This document shows, piece after piece, positions 7,213 through 14,908 of a stretch of 64,000 bases of DNA. Made by a program: the position numbers and the translations under genes. Below the pieces are notes generated by a model. The model did not search any database. It saw only the letters and a list, made by a program, of their open reading frames with translations, and was not told the origin of the DNA. The number at the start of each line of letters is the position of its first letter. The stretch's first letter is position 1. This DNA is from DAOUBP01 sp964513075 (lineage in GTDB: Bacteria > Chloroflexota > Anaerolineae > CG2-30-64-16), in assembly GCA_964513075.1 (NCBI GenBank), contig CAZELR010000016.1:1-64000 (forward strand), read 5' to 3'.

Positions 7213-9336
7213 ATGAATGACATCCCCACAGACGGGCAAGCCCGGGGATCACGCTTCACCCGGCTCGATTGGCTGTTGTTGTTGGTCGTGTTTGCCGTCG
7301 CCGTCTTCTTCAGGTTATGGCAGCAAGGCCAGGTGCCCCCGGGTTTCAACTTCGATGAGGCCTTCGAGTCTTTGGAAGCGCGCCGGTTGCTGCTTGAACC
7401 GGGCTATCATCCGGTTTACTTCACGGGCAATTGGGGGATTCCGCCGCTCGAGATTTACCTGACGGCCCTGGCCTTTCTGATAGCCGGCGAGCAGATGCTG
7501 GCGATCCGTTATGTTTCGGCGATTGCCGGCATCGTGACCATCGTGGCGCTCTATTTCCTGGTGCGCCGGCTCTTTCCCCTGCCTGCCGCGGCTCGCGCTG
7601 GCGCCGCGCTGTCGCAGCCGGCGCGGGTCGAGTGGGGCGGCTCGCTGATCGCCCGCCGGCTGCTGCCATTTGTTGCCTGCCTCATCCTGGCCGTTCTGCC
7701 CTGGCATAATGCCTTCAGCCGGGAAGGGGTCGAAGTGGTCCTGGTGCCGCTGTGGACCATCCTTGCGATTCTATTTCTCTGGCAGGGATTCCAGACCGAC
7801 CGGTGGTGGCCGTTTGTCGTTTCGGGTCTCTTCTGGGGCAGTGCGTTCTACACCTATCAGGCCGCCTGGGTTTTTCCGGGTGTGTTGGCGTTGTTTGTGG
7901 TCTACAAGCTTTTCCAGGAACGCGGCTTCCTCCGTCGTTATGGCTGGAAGCTGTTGGTGCTGGCGCTGGTTGCTGCGCTGGTCGTGCTGCCGCTGGCGAC
8001 ATTCGCTTTTCGGAACTCCTGGGTGTTCACCATGCGCACGGGTCAGGTTGGCGTGTTCGGCACCGGCGGTGGCAGCGAGACTCCGATCGTGAGCATGGCG
8101 CGGAATACTCTGAAGGTGCTCGGCGTCTTTCTGTTTGCCGGTCCCGCCAGCGATGGCAATCGATTGTATACGCGACCGCCGCTGCCGCTGTTCCTGGCGT
8201 TGGTTTTTTATGCCGCCCTGGTGCTGGCGGTGCGCCGCAGCAAGCGGCCGGCATACGCTCTGCTTCTGATCTGGTGTATCTGGATGTGGCTGCCGTCCAT
8301 TCTGTCAGATGACGCGCCCAGCATTCGCCGTATGATTGGCTCGCTGCCTGCGGTGGTGATTCTTGTCGCATCAGGCCTGTGCTGGTTGTTCGATGCGCTC
8401 AGCGCGCGGCTGTCCGCCCTCAAGCTGGGGCGCTCTGGCGCGACTGCGGGGGCCGGCTTGGCGTTGGGCGGCATTTTGATCTTTACAACGATCTGGGGCT
8501 ACCAGTATTTCTTTGTGGATTGGGGGCGCGACAAGAACCTGTTTCATATCTTTGACGTCGGGCTGGTCGATATCGGCCGGTATGCGGCGGCAACACCGGC
8601 CGATACCCGGCTGTATTACTCGCCGGCCGGGGAGCGGAGCGTGACCCATCTTTCGGTGACATGGCAGGTGCGCGAGCGCGATCTGCGCCTCTTCGACGGC
8701 AATCACGGGTTGGTGTTGGCGCCGCCAGGCCCCGGGCGCACGTTGTACATGGTGACGACTTTTCTGGGCGATGAGCAGTCGCTGCCGGCGCTGCATGAGT
8801 TCTATCCTTCCGGCCGCGTTGTGCGCCAAGTTGATAATTTCTACGGCGTCCCCCATTCATCCATCTTTGCCGTGGATCCGGCCACGGCGCCCATGGTGCA
8901 GCCGAGCAATCCTGTGACTGCGGATTTCGAGGATGGCATCGAGTTACTGGGGAGCTCTTTTTCGCAACCGGAGGTCCATCCCGGGCAGGCGCTGACAGTG
9001 ACCTTGTTCCTGCGCTCCGCGGCCGGCCCCACGCAGATGAGTCATACGGTTTTCACGCATCTGTTGGGACCGGCGAAGACCGATGGCAGCATTCTGTGGG
9101 CCGGGTATGACAGTCCTCCGCTGGCTGCCTCCTATCCGACCGTGCGCTGGGGACGGGGCGAGATTATCGTGGATCGTCACGTCCTGATGGTTCCTGATGA
9201 CGCGCCGCCAGGCCCCTATGAGGTTGAGGCGGGGCTTTACACGCCTCAGAATGAGGGCGCCCGGCTCAAAGTGCTGCGTGTATCCGGCAAGTCGCTTGCG
9301 GACAGCGTTGTTGTCGGCACGGTGCTGGTCAAGTAA
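7213..9336 (+). CDS. GT39-family membrane glycosyltransferase, paralogue
   Basis: A 707-residue polytopic protein, paralogous to the preceding gene. It shares the PPGF(N)FDEAFESLEARR loop motif after helix 1, the second-loop Y(H)P(V/I)(Y/F)F pattern and the C-terminal HTVFTHLLGP beta domain. An upstream GTG at 7201 overlaps the previous stop codon and would add four residues; I prefer the ATG at 7213, but the ribosome site is weak for both. As a GT-C enzyme it should act outside the membrane on a polyprenyl-phosphate-linked sugar. The lipid donor might be made by the GT2 encoded next. Tandem paralogues suggest two successive sugar additions or two acceptors. Confidence 0.83.
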   Translation: MNDIPTDGQARGSRFTRLDWLLLLVVFAVAVFFRLWQQGQVPPGFNFDEAFESLEARRLLLEPGYHPVYFTGNWGIPPLEIYLTALAFLIAGEQMLAIRYVSAIAGIVTIVALYFLVRRLFPLPAAARAGAALSQPARVEWGGSLIARRLLPFVACLILAVLPWHNAFSREGVEVVLVPLWTILAILFLWQGFQTDRWWPFVVSGLFWGSAFYTYQAAWVFPGVLALFVVYKLFQERGFLRRYGWKLLVLALVAALVVLPLATFAFRNSWVFTMRTGQVGVFGTGGGSETPIVSMARNTLKVLGVFLFAGPASDGNRLYTRPPLPLFLALVFYAALVLAVRRSKRPAYALLLIWCIWMWLPSILSDDAPSIRRMIGSLPAVVILVASGLCWLFDALSARLSALKLGRSGATAGAGLALGGILIFTTIWGYQYFFVDWGRDKNLFHIFDVGLVDIGRYAAATPADTRLYYSPAGERSVTHLSVTWQVRERDLRLFDGNHGLVLAPPGPGRTLYMVTTFLGDEQSLPALHEFYPSGRVVRQVDNFYGVPHSSIFAVDPATAPMVQPSNPVTADFEDGIELLGSSFSQPEVHPGQALTVTLFLRSAAGPTQMSHTVFTHLLGPAKTDGSILWAGYDSPPLAASYPTVRWGRGEIIVDRHVLMVPDDAPPGPYEVEAGLYTPQNEGARLKVLRVSGKSLADSVVVGTVLVK

Positions 9337-9355
9337 CGAGGATGCAGGTGTCACA

Positions 9356-10084
9356 GTGGTCGATTCGCTTTCGTTGACTACCATATTGCCCACCTATAAC
9401 GAGCGGGGCAACATCCAGATTCTGATCGAGGGCATTCTGGCCGCGGTGCAGACGCCGGTCAAGGTGCTGGTGGTGGATGATAACTCGCCGGACGGCACAG
9501 CGGAGGTCGTGGCGGAGATCGCCGCGCGGGAGCCGCGCGTGCGCCTGATCTGCCGCACGACCGAGCGCGGCCTGACGTCGGCCATCTGGGCCGGCATCCG
9601 GGCGGCGGATACCGACGCGGTCTCGTGGATGGACTGCGATTTGGCGATGCCGCCGGAGGTCATTCCGGCGCTGCTGGCGCGCTTGACGGCAGGGGCCGAT
9701 ATTGCGGTCGGTTCGCGTTACGTGCCGGGCGGCAGCGATCCAGGACATGGCCTGATGGCGCGGGCCTTTTCGGTGGTCATCAACACCTTCGCCTCGCTGC
9801 TGCTGGGCCGGCACGTGCGCGACTACACCAGCGGCTTCATCGCAGCGCGGCGGTCGGTTTTTGACAAGATCGCCCTGCGCGGCGATTATGGGGAATACTG
9901 CATCGATCTGCTCGCACGTGCGCAGCAAGCGGGATTCCGGGTGGAGGAAGTGCCTTACACCAGCGGCGCCCGTTTCAGCGGCGCATCGAAAACCGGCGCC
10001 AGTTTTGCCGATTACATCCGGCGCGGCTGGAAGTACGTGGTTGCGGTGGTGAGCCTGGCGATGCACAAGAAGCAGGAAAACTAG
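9356..10084 (+). CDS. polyprenyl-phosphate mannosyltransferase-like GT2
   Basis: About 242 residues from a GTG start at 9356; AGGTG at 9346-9350 is a plausible ribosome site. It has the GT-A fold of the dolichol-phosphate mannose synthase group: LPTYNERGNI, VVDDNSPDGT, and the metal-binding WMDCDLAMPPE. Like the short DPM1-type enzymes it lacks C-terminal membrane helices. Expected reaction: nucleotide sugar plus polyprenyl phosphate gives polyprenyl-phosphate sugar at the inner membrane face. That product is the donor class used by the two GT39-like enzymes encoded just upstream, so the three genes make a coherent pathway. An earlier in-frame start at 9197 lies inside the preceding gene and is unlikely. 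Confidence 0.82.
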   Translation: MVDSLSLTTILPTYNERGNIQILIEGILAAVQTPVKVLVVDDNSPDGTAEVVAEIAAREPRVRLICRTTERGLTSAIWAGIRAADTDAVSWMDCDLAMPPEVIPALLARLTAGADIAVGSRYVPGGSDPGHGLMARAFSVVINTFASLLLGRHVRDYTSGFIAARRSVFDKIALRGDYGEYCIDLLARAQQAGFRVEEVPYTSGARFSGASKTGASFADYIRRGWKYVVAVVSLAMHKKQEN

Positions 10085-10095
10085 GAGTGACCTAC

Positions 10096-11343
10096 ATGTT
10101 ACAACCGCATAACCTGACCTTTGACGAATTGGGTGACCTGGCTGAGATTATCCCCGGCCCTGAGCCGGTGCTTCAGGCTGCCGTGCATCCTATCCCGCAG
10201 TTTGGCCCGCCCCCGCGCCGAGCCCTGATCCCCGTGTGCGAGCCGACCTTGAACGGGAATGAGTTGAAATACATCACCGAGGCTGTCGAGACCAACTGGA
10301 TCTCCTCTGCCGGCAGTTTCATTCCGCGTTTTGAGGCGCTGTTTGCGGAAAAGGTGGGCGCCCAATACGGCATCGCCTGCATGAACGGCACGGTGGCGCT
10401 TCATCTGGCGCTGGCGACCCTGGGCCTTGAGCCGGGCGATGAGGTGATCATTCCCACCTTCACGATGATCGCGACGGCCAATGCGGTTCGCTACCTGGGC
10501 GCGCAGCCGGTGCTGGTGGACTCTGAGCCGGGCACCTGGAACATGGATGTCGCCCAGGTGGAGGCGAAGATCACGCCGCGCACCAAGGCGATCTGCGTGG
10601 TGCACACCTACGGGCATCCGGTGGACATGGACCCGTTGAATGCTATCGCCCAAAAGCACGGGTTGTTCGTGCTCGAGGATGCGGCTGAGGCGCATGGGGC
10701 GCAGTATAAGGGACGGCCGGTGGGGAGCCTGGGGGATGCGGCATGTTTCAGCTTCTACGGCAACAAGATCATCACCACCGGCGAGGGCGGCATGGTGACG
10801 ACCAACCGGGAGGATGTGGCCCGGCTGGCCTGGAATCTGCGCGATCATGCGTTCAGCACGGAACGCCATTTCTGGCATAAGTTCCTGGGTTATAATTATC
10901 GGATGACGAACATGCAAGCGGCGATCGGCCTGGCGCAGACCGAGCAATTGGAGAAATTCGTGGCGGCGCGGCGGGCCAATGCGGCTCGTTACACTCACTT
11001 GCTCAAGCAGATTCCCGGCATCGCCACTCCGCCCGAGGCTGCATGGGCGAGCAACGTCTATTGGATGTACGGCATCATGTTGGGGCCCGAATTCGGGCTG
11101 ACTCGCGATCAGCTGCGGCAGGGGTTGGCCAGGCGCGGCATCGAAACGCGCACTTTCTTCATTCCGATGCATTGCCAGCCGATCTACTTCGATCAGTATC
11201 GGGGCCAGCGGTTCCCGGTGGCTGAAGATCTGTGCCGGCGGGGCCTGTATCTGCCCTCGGCGTCCAACTTGACCCACGAGGATATCGAGGCGGTGGTGGC
11301 AGCGATCGGGGAATGCCGGGCGGAGAAGGGGCTGGCGGATTAG
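10096..11343 (+). CDS. DegT/DnrJ/EryC1 sugar aminotransferase (perosamine-synthase-like)
   Basis: A 415-residue PLP enzyme. The ATG at 10096 has AGGAG (10083-10087) at good spacing; GTG at 10087 is an alternative. The N-terminal region has ISSAGSFIPRFE and NGTVALHLAL (cofactor phosphate site), VLEDAAEAHGA supplies the Asp that contacts the PLP pyridine, and SFYGNKIITTGEGG carries the Schiff-base lysine. Closest in style to enzymes that aminate a 4-keto-6-deoxy nucleotide sugar, such as GDP-perosamine synthase. Placed after the glycosyltransferases, it probably supplies an amino sugar for the same surface glycan. The locus ends in a hairpin at 11356-11392. Confidence 0.85.
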   Translation: MLQPHNLTFDELGDLAEIIPGPEPVLQAAVHPIPQFGPPPRRALIPVCEPTLNGNELKYITEAVETNWISSAGSFIPRFEALFAEKVGAQYGIACMNGTVALHLALATLGLEPGDEVIIPTFTMIATANAVRYLGAQPVLVDSEPGTWNMDVAQVEAKITPRTKAICVVHTYGHPVDMDPLNAIAQKHGLFVLEDAAEAHGAQYKGRPVGSLGDAACFSFYGNKIITTGEGGMVTTNREDVARLAWNLRDHAFSTERHFWHKFLGYNYRMTNMQAAIGLAQTEQLEKFVAARRANAARYTHLLKQIPGIATPPEAAWASNVYWMYGIMLGPEFGLTRDQLRQGLARRGIETRTFFIPMHCQPIYFDQYRGQRFPVAEDLCRRGLYLPSASNLTHEDIEAVVAAIGECRAEKGLAD

Positions 11344-11348
11344 GGGGC

Positions 11349-11392
11349 AAAAAAGAATGAGCAGGGAGCGGCGGTTGCGCTCCTTGCTCATT
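11349..11392. terminator. bidirectional hairpin terminator
   Basis: Arms 11356-11370 (AATGAGCAGGGAGCG) and 11378-11392 (CGCTCCTTGCTCATT) pair with a single G-T. The A-run at 11349-11354 gives the minus-strand transcript a U-tract, so it is a good terminator for the gene at 11416-11934. It separates two convergent genes, so it probably also stops the plus-strand operon. Confidence 0.75.
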
Positions 11393-11415
11393 ACGTGTCG
11401 CGTTTTTTCGCGGCG

Positions 11416-11934
11416 CTATTCGGCTGCCGCGACCGGTGCGGGTTCTGCCGGGGCCGGGACGTAGCGGCCGTTTCCGGAGGGTTTGCTCTCGGCCACCGGT
11501 GTGGCGCAGTACGGACAGACGACCCAGGTGAGTTCCAACGGCTTGCCACAGGCGGCGCAGGTGCGGCGCAGCTCGGTGCGGCAGCGGGGACAGATCAGCC
11601 AGTTCGCCTCAGTGACGGTCTGGCAGCCGGGGCAGGCGCGGCGCTCCGTGATGTCGCGCAGCAGCGCTTCCTCTTCCAGTTGGCGGTCGTAGACCTCTGC
11701 CAGCGTATTTTTCGGGCGCAGCAGCAGATAGAGCAACAGGCCAATAGGGCCCAACCCCAACACTAACAGCACGGCCAAGGCCCAGGCGAAAAAATCACGC
11801 GTGCGGGTGCGGATGTCGCGCAGGGTCCAGATGACCAGGCTGATCCAAAATGCAATGGTCAGTGCCACGACGACCGCCACGACGATCTCGAGCGCTATGC
11901 CAAGCTTGTTCAGCAGTTCAGGCGTAAACTCCAT
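11416..11934 (-). CDS. membrane protein with double zinc ribbon
   Basis: A 172-residue protein. Two N-terminal hydrophobic segments (about 10-37 and 48-72) surround a TLRDIRTRTRD loop resembling the phospholipase-D-nuclease N-terminal membrane module. Two zinc ribbons follow: CPGC...CPRC and CAAC...CPYC (about 98-150), then a Pro/Ala-rich tail. This DZANK-like type is common in Chloroflexota; no enzymatic function is known. It is monocistronic, with its own promoter at 11982-12011 and the terminator at 11349-11392. Confidence 0.75.
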   Translation of the reverse strand: MEFTPELLNKLGIALEIVVAVVVALTIAFWISLVIWTLRDIRTRTRDFFAWALAVLLVLGLGPIGLLLYLLLRPKNTLAEVYDRQLEEEALLRDITERRACPGCQTVTEANWLICPRCRTELRRTCAACGKPLELTWVVCPYCATPVAESKPSGNGRYVPAPAEPAPVAAAE

Positions 11935-11981
11935 AGAACAACTTACCTCAATTGCAGGCTTTCGTAAGCAAAGTTAGGGGG

Positions 11982-12011
11982 ATGATAGCACAGGGTTCGG
12001 CTTTTTGCCAA
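11982..12011 (-). promoter_or_regulatory. promoter of the zinc-ribbon gene
   Basis: Read on the minus strand: -35 TTGGCA (12006-12011), 18-bp spacer, -10 TATCAT (11982-11987). It lies back to back with the promoter of the translin-like gene. Confidence 0.7.
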
Positions 12012-12022
12012 AAGCGCAGCTT

Positions 12023-12063
12023 AACCGGCCCGATTTGGCCGGTTGTCGCGCAAAGGGTATAAT
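12023..12063 (+). promoter_or_regulatory. promoter and operator-like palindrome of the translin-like gene
   Basis: -35 TTGGCC (12035-12040), 17-bp spacer, perfect -10 TATAAT (12058-12063). AACCGGCC (12023-12030) and GGCCGGTT (12037-12044) form an 8-bp perfect inverted repeat overlapping the -35, a likely repressor site. Transcription should start near 12070, just before GGAGAGGAG and the GTG at 12083. Confidence 0.75.
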
Positions 12064-12082
12064 CGCCGGAGAGGAGTATCAC

Positions 12083-12712
12083 GTGCCTGAATTAGCTGAG
12101 ACGATCGAAGGTATCCGCACCGAGTTCACTGCGAAGAACCAGGTGCGTGATGTCACGTTGAATCGCAGCCGGGAGCTGATCCGCTTCTGTGCGCTGAGCA
12201 TTCGCGCGATTCATCGCCATGAATGGGACGATGCCGCGGGCCTGTTGGCAACGGCACGGCAGGCCGCCGCTGTGATGGTGGCTGACGTAGCGATCTACCA
12301 GGATCTTTTTGAGGCAGGTTACACCCAGGATGCGCTGAAAGAACTGGTGGAGGCGCACGTCCTGCATGCCTTTGTGCGCGATACGGAACTGCCTGGCCCC
12401 GCCGATCTGGGCGTGCCGGCCGCGGCTTATCTGAATGGCCTGGCGGAAGCTGCCAGCGAGCTGCGCCGTTTCACCCTCGACTTGATTCGCCTGGGGCGAT
12501 GCGCGGAAGCCGAGCCGTACCTGGCGATGATGGATGAGGTATACTCCCACCTGGTCACGATCGACTTTCCGGACGCGCTTACCGGCGGCCTGAGGCGCAC
12601 AACCGATATGTTGCGCGGCGTGCTGGAACGCACGCGGGGTGACTTGACGGTGGCCGTGCGGCAGGAAGAGCTGGAGGCCGCATTGGAAGCCTTCGAGCGT
12701 GCAAAGATCTGA
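12083..12712 (+). CDS. prokaryotic translin-family protein
   Basis: A 209-residue all-helical protein. I take the GTG at 12083 as start because TATAAT (12058-12063) and GAGGAG (12071-12076) sit just upstream; a longer frame would begin before the promoter. Translin hallmarks are ALKELVEAHVLHAFV, matching the QEYVEA helix, and GLRRTTDMLRGVLERTRGDL, matching the C-terminal LRRKxDxxRxxxExTRGD motif. In eukaryotes translin and TRAX form octamers that bind or cleave RNA and single-stranded DNA. TRAX-type catalytic Glu residues would have to be checked by alignment. The prokaryotic role is not established. A hairpin repeat follows the stop. Confidence 0.85.
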   Translation: MPELAETIEGIRTEFTAKNQVRDVTLNRSRELIRFCALSIRAIHRHEWDDAAGLLATARQAAAVMVADVAIYQDLFEAGYTQDALKELVEAHVLHAFVRDTELPGPADLGVPAAAYLNGLAEAASELRRFTLDLIRLGRCAEAEPYLAMMDEVYSHLVTIDFPDALTGGLRRTTDMLRGVLERTRGDLTVAVRQEELEAALEAFERAKI

Positions 12713-12736
12713 ATTGACAGACCTTCGAGAGCTGGC

Positions 12737-12769
12737 AGACCTTCGAGGTCTACGAGACCTCGAAGGTCT
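12737..12769. repeat. 33-bp hairpin repeat
   Basis: AGACCTTCGAGGTCT (12737-12751) and AGACCTCGAAGGTCT (12755-12769) are perfect complements around a 3-base loop, and each arm is itself nearly palindromic. A partial copy, AGACCTTCGAG, lies at about 12718-12728. It fills the gap between the translin-like and transpeptidase genes and may act as a terminator or processing site. There is no U-run. Confidence 0.75.
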
Positions 12770-12778
12770 AGGGTAAAA

Positions 12779-13537
12779 ATGACTGAAAAACACGCACATA
12801 TCGCGGCTGCGTCTCGCCGCACACCCGTGGTGATCGGTTTGGCGCTGGTCCTGGTGGCCGCCCTGGCCGGCACTGTCTGGGCCGCCTGGGGTTCGGCCTG
12901 GCCTCTGCGCACGGGTGGGTTGGCTTTCCTGCAAGTCGAGGCGACCGTGACCCCGACGCGCACCCCGCGCCCCGTGACTCCCGCGCCCACCCGGGTGCCG
13001 ATCGAGTTATCCATTTTGGCGCCTACCGCTACACCGACAGCCGCTCCGACGGCGATACTGCAGGCTGAGGTGACGCCCGAGCCGCTGCCAGAGTGGCTTG
13101 TGGCGGTGGTGCGGCAGTACGGGATGGATCCCGACCGGCGTTTCATCGTGGTGGATTTGGCTGCGCAGCAGATGATCGTGCACGAGCCGGGCCGGCCGCT
13201 GCGGGAGATGCCGGTGAGCACCGGTGATGAGGCGCGCGGCTATCGCACGTTAGCCTGGTACGGCTTGGTGGGCGATTATTGGGGCACTTTCAACGCCTTC
13301 GGGGTCTATGCCGACGAAGGTTGGTATCTGTTCGAGGATGCCGGCAGCATCCTGATCCATGGTGCGCCCTATGAGCTGGTGGATGGCCGGAAGGTCTATG
13401 AAGACATGGATGCCCTTGGCGTCTACCCGGCTTCCCGCGGTTGCATCCGGCTGATGCCGGAAGATGCGAGCTGGTTCACCCAGTGGCAGCCGCAAGGGGT
13501 GCCGATCGTCATCTTGCCCCGGAACTGGGGCGAATAA
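12779..13537 (+). CDS. L,D-transpeptidase (YkuD family), membrane-anchored
   Basis: A 252-residue protein. An N-terminal transmembrane/signal segment (about 16-36) is followed by a Thr/Pro-rich linker (about 55-100) with TPTRTPRP-type repeats. The YkuD domain (about 120-250) carries IHGAPY and the catalytic SRGCIRL motif. It should cross-link peptidoglycan stem peptides (3-3 bonds) or attach proteins to them outside the membrane. Together with murA at 46144 it indicates that this organism makes peptidoglycan. The stop overlaps the next start by one base (TAATG). Confidence 0.9.
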   Translation: MTEKHAHIAAASRRTPVVIGLALVLVAALAGTVWAAWGSAWPLRTGGLAFLQVEATVTPTRTPRPVTPAPTRVPIELSILAPTATPTAAPTAILQAEVTPEPLPEWLVAVVRQYGMDPDRRFIVVDLAAQQMIVHEPGRPLREMPVSTGDEARGYRTLAWYGLVGDYWGTFNAFGVYADEGWYLFEDAGSILIHGAPYELVDGRKVYEDMDALGVYPASRGCIRLMPEDASWFTQWQPQGVPIVILPRNWGE

Positions 13538-14784
13538 TGGACGATGACGGGCGAGGGGACCCCGCCTGTGCTGAACGCCGCGCACCTGTGCGGCAGATCA
13601 GTCGCCGGGCCTTTTTGCGTGCGTTGGGCCTGCTCGGAACGACATCCCTGGCTGCGAGCTGCGGTTTAGGGAAACAGGACCCGACGCCGACGCCAACGCG
13701 GACGCCGCGTGCCTGGGCGACCGGTGCGCCGACCCTTTCCGTCACACCGTCCTCCACCGTGCCGATCGGCACGGCTACTTCGACTTTGACGCCTCAGCCG
13801 ACCCCTGTGCCTACCGCGACTCCGACGCCCCCCGCAACGCCGTTTCCGCCTGGGGCGCCCACCAAGCTCGGGCTTTTCGTCACGCGCAATGATCCGCGCA
13901 TTTTTGAACTGCTGCGGACAGGCAACGTGGCGTTGGTCAAGACGTTGGAGTACGACTCGAATTTTGCTGTGGAGATCAAGCAGAATGCGCCGGCGGTGTT
14001 ATTGGTCGGCCGGCTCGAACTGCCGCAGATCGATCTGGCGAACTTAGCCGACCCACGAGCCGCAGCACAGGCATTCGTCGACCGTTTGCTGCCGATCGCC
14101 ACGGAGCCCAGGCGCCTCGCGACCTTCGACGGCTGGGAATCCTATAACGAGCCGTCCCCTTCGGACGCGGCGCAGATGGCGCGGTATGGGGAGTTTGAGG
14201 CGCATCGCACCCGGCTGCTGGCGGCCGCGGGCGTCCGTTCTGTGGTGGGCAACTTCAGCGCGGGCACGCCGCCGTTGGAATGGTGGCCCCAGTTCCGGCC
14301 TGCGCTGGAAGCTGCGATCGAGCACCGGGGTTTCTTGGGGCTGCATGAGTACTCGGCGCCCACCATGCAATTCGGCACACCGCAGGAGCTCCTGGGTTGG
14401 GGCAGCGATCGGGCGCAAGAAGGGTGGCTGACGCTGCGTTACCGCAAGGTCTATCGGGGCTACCTGGAGCCAAATAACCTGGTGTTGCCGTTACTGCTGA
14501 CTGAAATCGGCGTTGACGGCCTCGTCGAGAATCGGCCGGGGCCGGACGGCATGGGCTGGAAAGATTTTGCCGGCTATTGGGCTGAGCTGGGGATGGGCAC
14601 CGATGCTCCCGGCAACTACATGGAACTCCTGGCCTGGTACGATGCGCAGCTCCAACAGGATGCGTATGTGCAGGGTGCGGCGATTTTTGCCGCGACCGCC
14701 TCGCCCGGCTGGCAGTCGTATGAGGTGCTGGACGAGGTTTTTCCGTTCCTGAAGCAGTACTTCAGCGTGCACCCCCAACGCTGA
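13537..14784 (+). CDS. Tat-exported lipoprotein with glycosidase-like (GH-A) domain
   Basis: A 415-residue protein starting at the ATG that overlaps the transpeptidase stop. Residues 20-43 read SRRAFLRALGLLG then LAASC: a twin-arginine motif plus a lipobox Cys. A Thr/Pro linker follows (about 48-108). The remaining part resembles a GH-A TIM barrel, with SYNEPSPSD (acid/base Glu candidate) and LLTEIGVDG (nucleophile Glu candidate). The NEP/TE pairing echoes the giant proteins at 521 and 16226, but this one is clearly secreted. Its substrate is unknown; coupling to the transpeptidase suggests a role at the cell wall or surface glycan. Confidence 0.8.
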   Translation: MDDDGRGDPACAERRAPVRQISRRAFLRALGLLGTTSLAASCGLGKQDPTPTPTRTPRAWATGAPTLSVTPSSTVPIGTATSTLTPQPTPVPTATPTPPATPFPPGAPTKLGLFVTRNDPRIFELLRTGNVALVKTLEYDSNFAVEIKQNAPAVLLVGRLELPQIDLANLADPRAAAQAFVDRLLPIATEPRRLATFDGWESYNEPSPSDAAQMARYGEFEAHRTRLLAAAGVRSVVGNFSAGTPPLEWWPQFRPALEAAIEHRGFLGLHEYSAPTMQFGTPQELLGWGSDRAQEGWLTLRYRKVYRGYLEPNNLVLPLLLTEIGVDGLVENRPGPDGMGWKDFAGYWAELGMGTDAPGNYMELLAWYDAQLQQDAYVQGAAIFAATASPGWQSYEVLDEVFPFLKQYFSVHPQR

Positions 14785-14789
14785 CACTT

Positions 14790-14818
14790 TAGACATCCGC
14801 TCCGGAATACGCTATAAT
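14790..14818 (+). promoter_or_regulatory. hisS promoter
   Basis: -35 TAGACA (14790-14795), 17-bp spacer, perfect -10 TATAAT (14813-14818). The leader to the ATG at 14909 is about 85 nt. That is too short for a T-box, and I see no T-box motifs in it. Confidence 0.82.
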
Positions 14819-14908
14819 ATTGCCAATAATATCTCCGCGCGCGGGAGGCCTGGACTGGTCAGGCTGCAAGCATTTCAGCGAGTGCGGGGATGCCTCATTT
14901 GGAGGAAT

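Noticed and set aside
14819..14908. T-box leader before hisS
   Set aside because: The leader is about 85 nt and lacks the specifier-loop and antiterminator T-box sequence.
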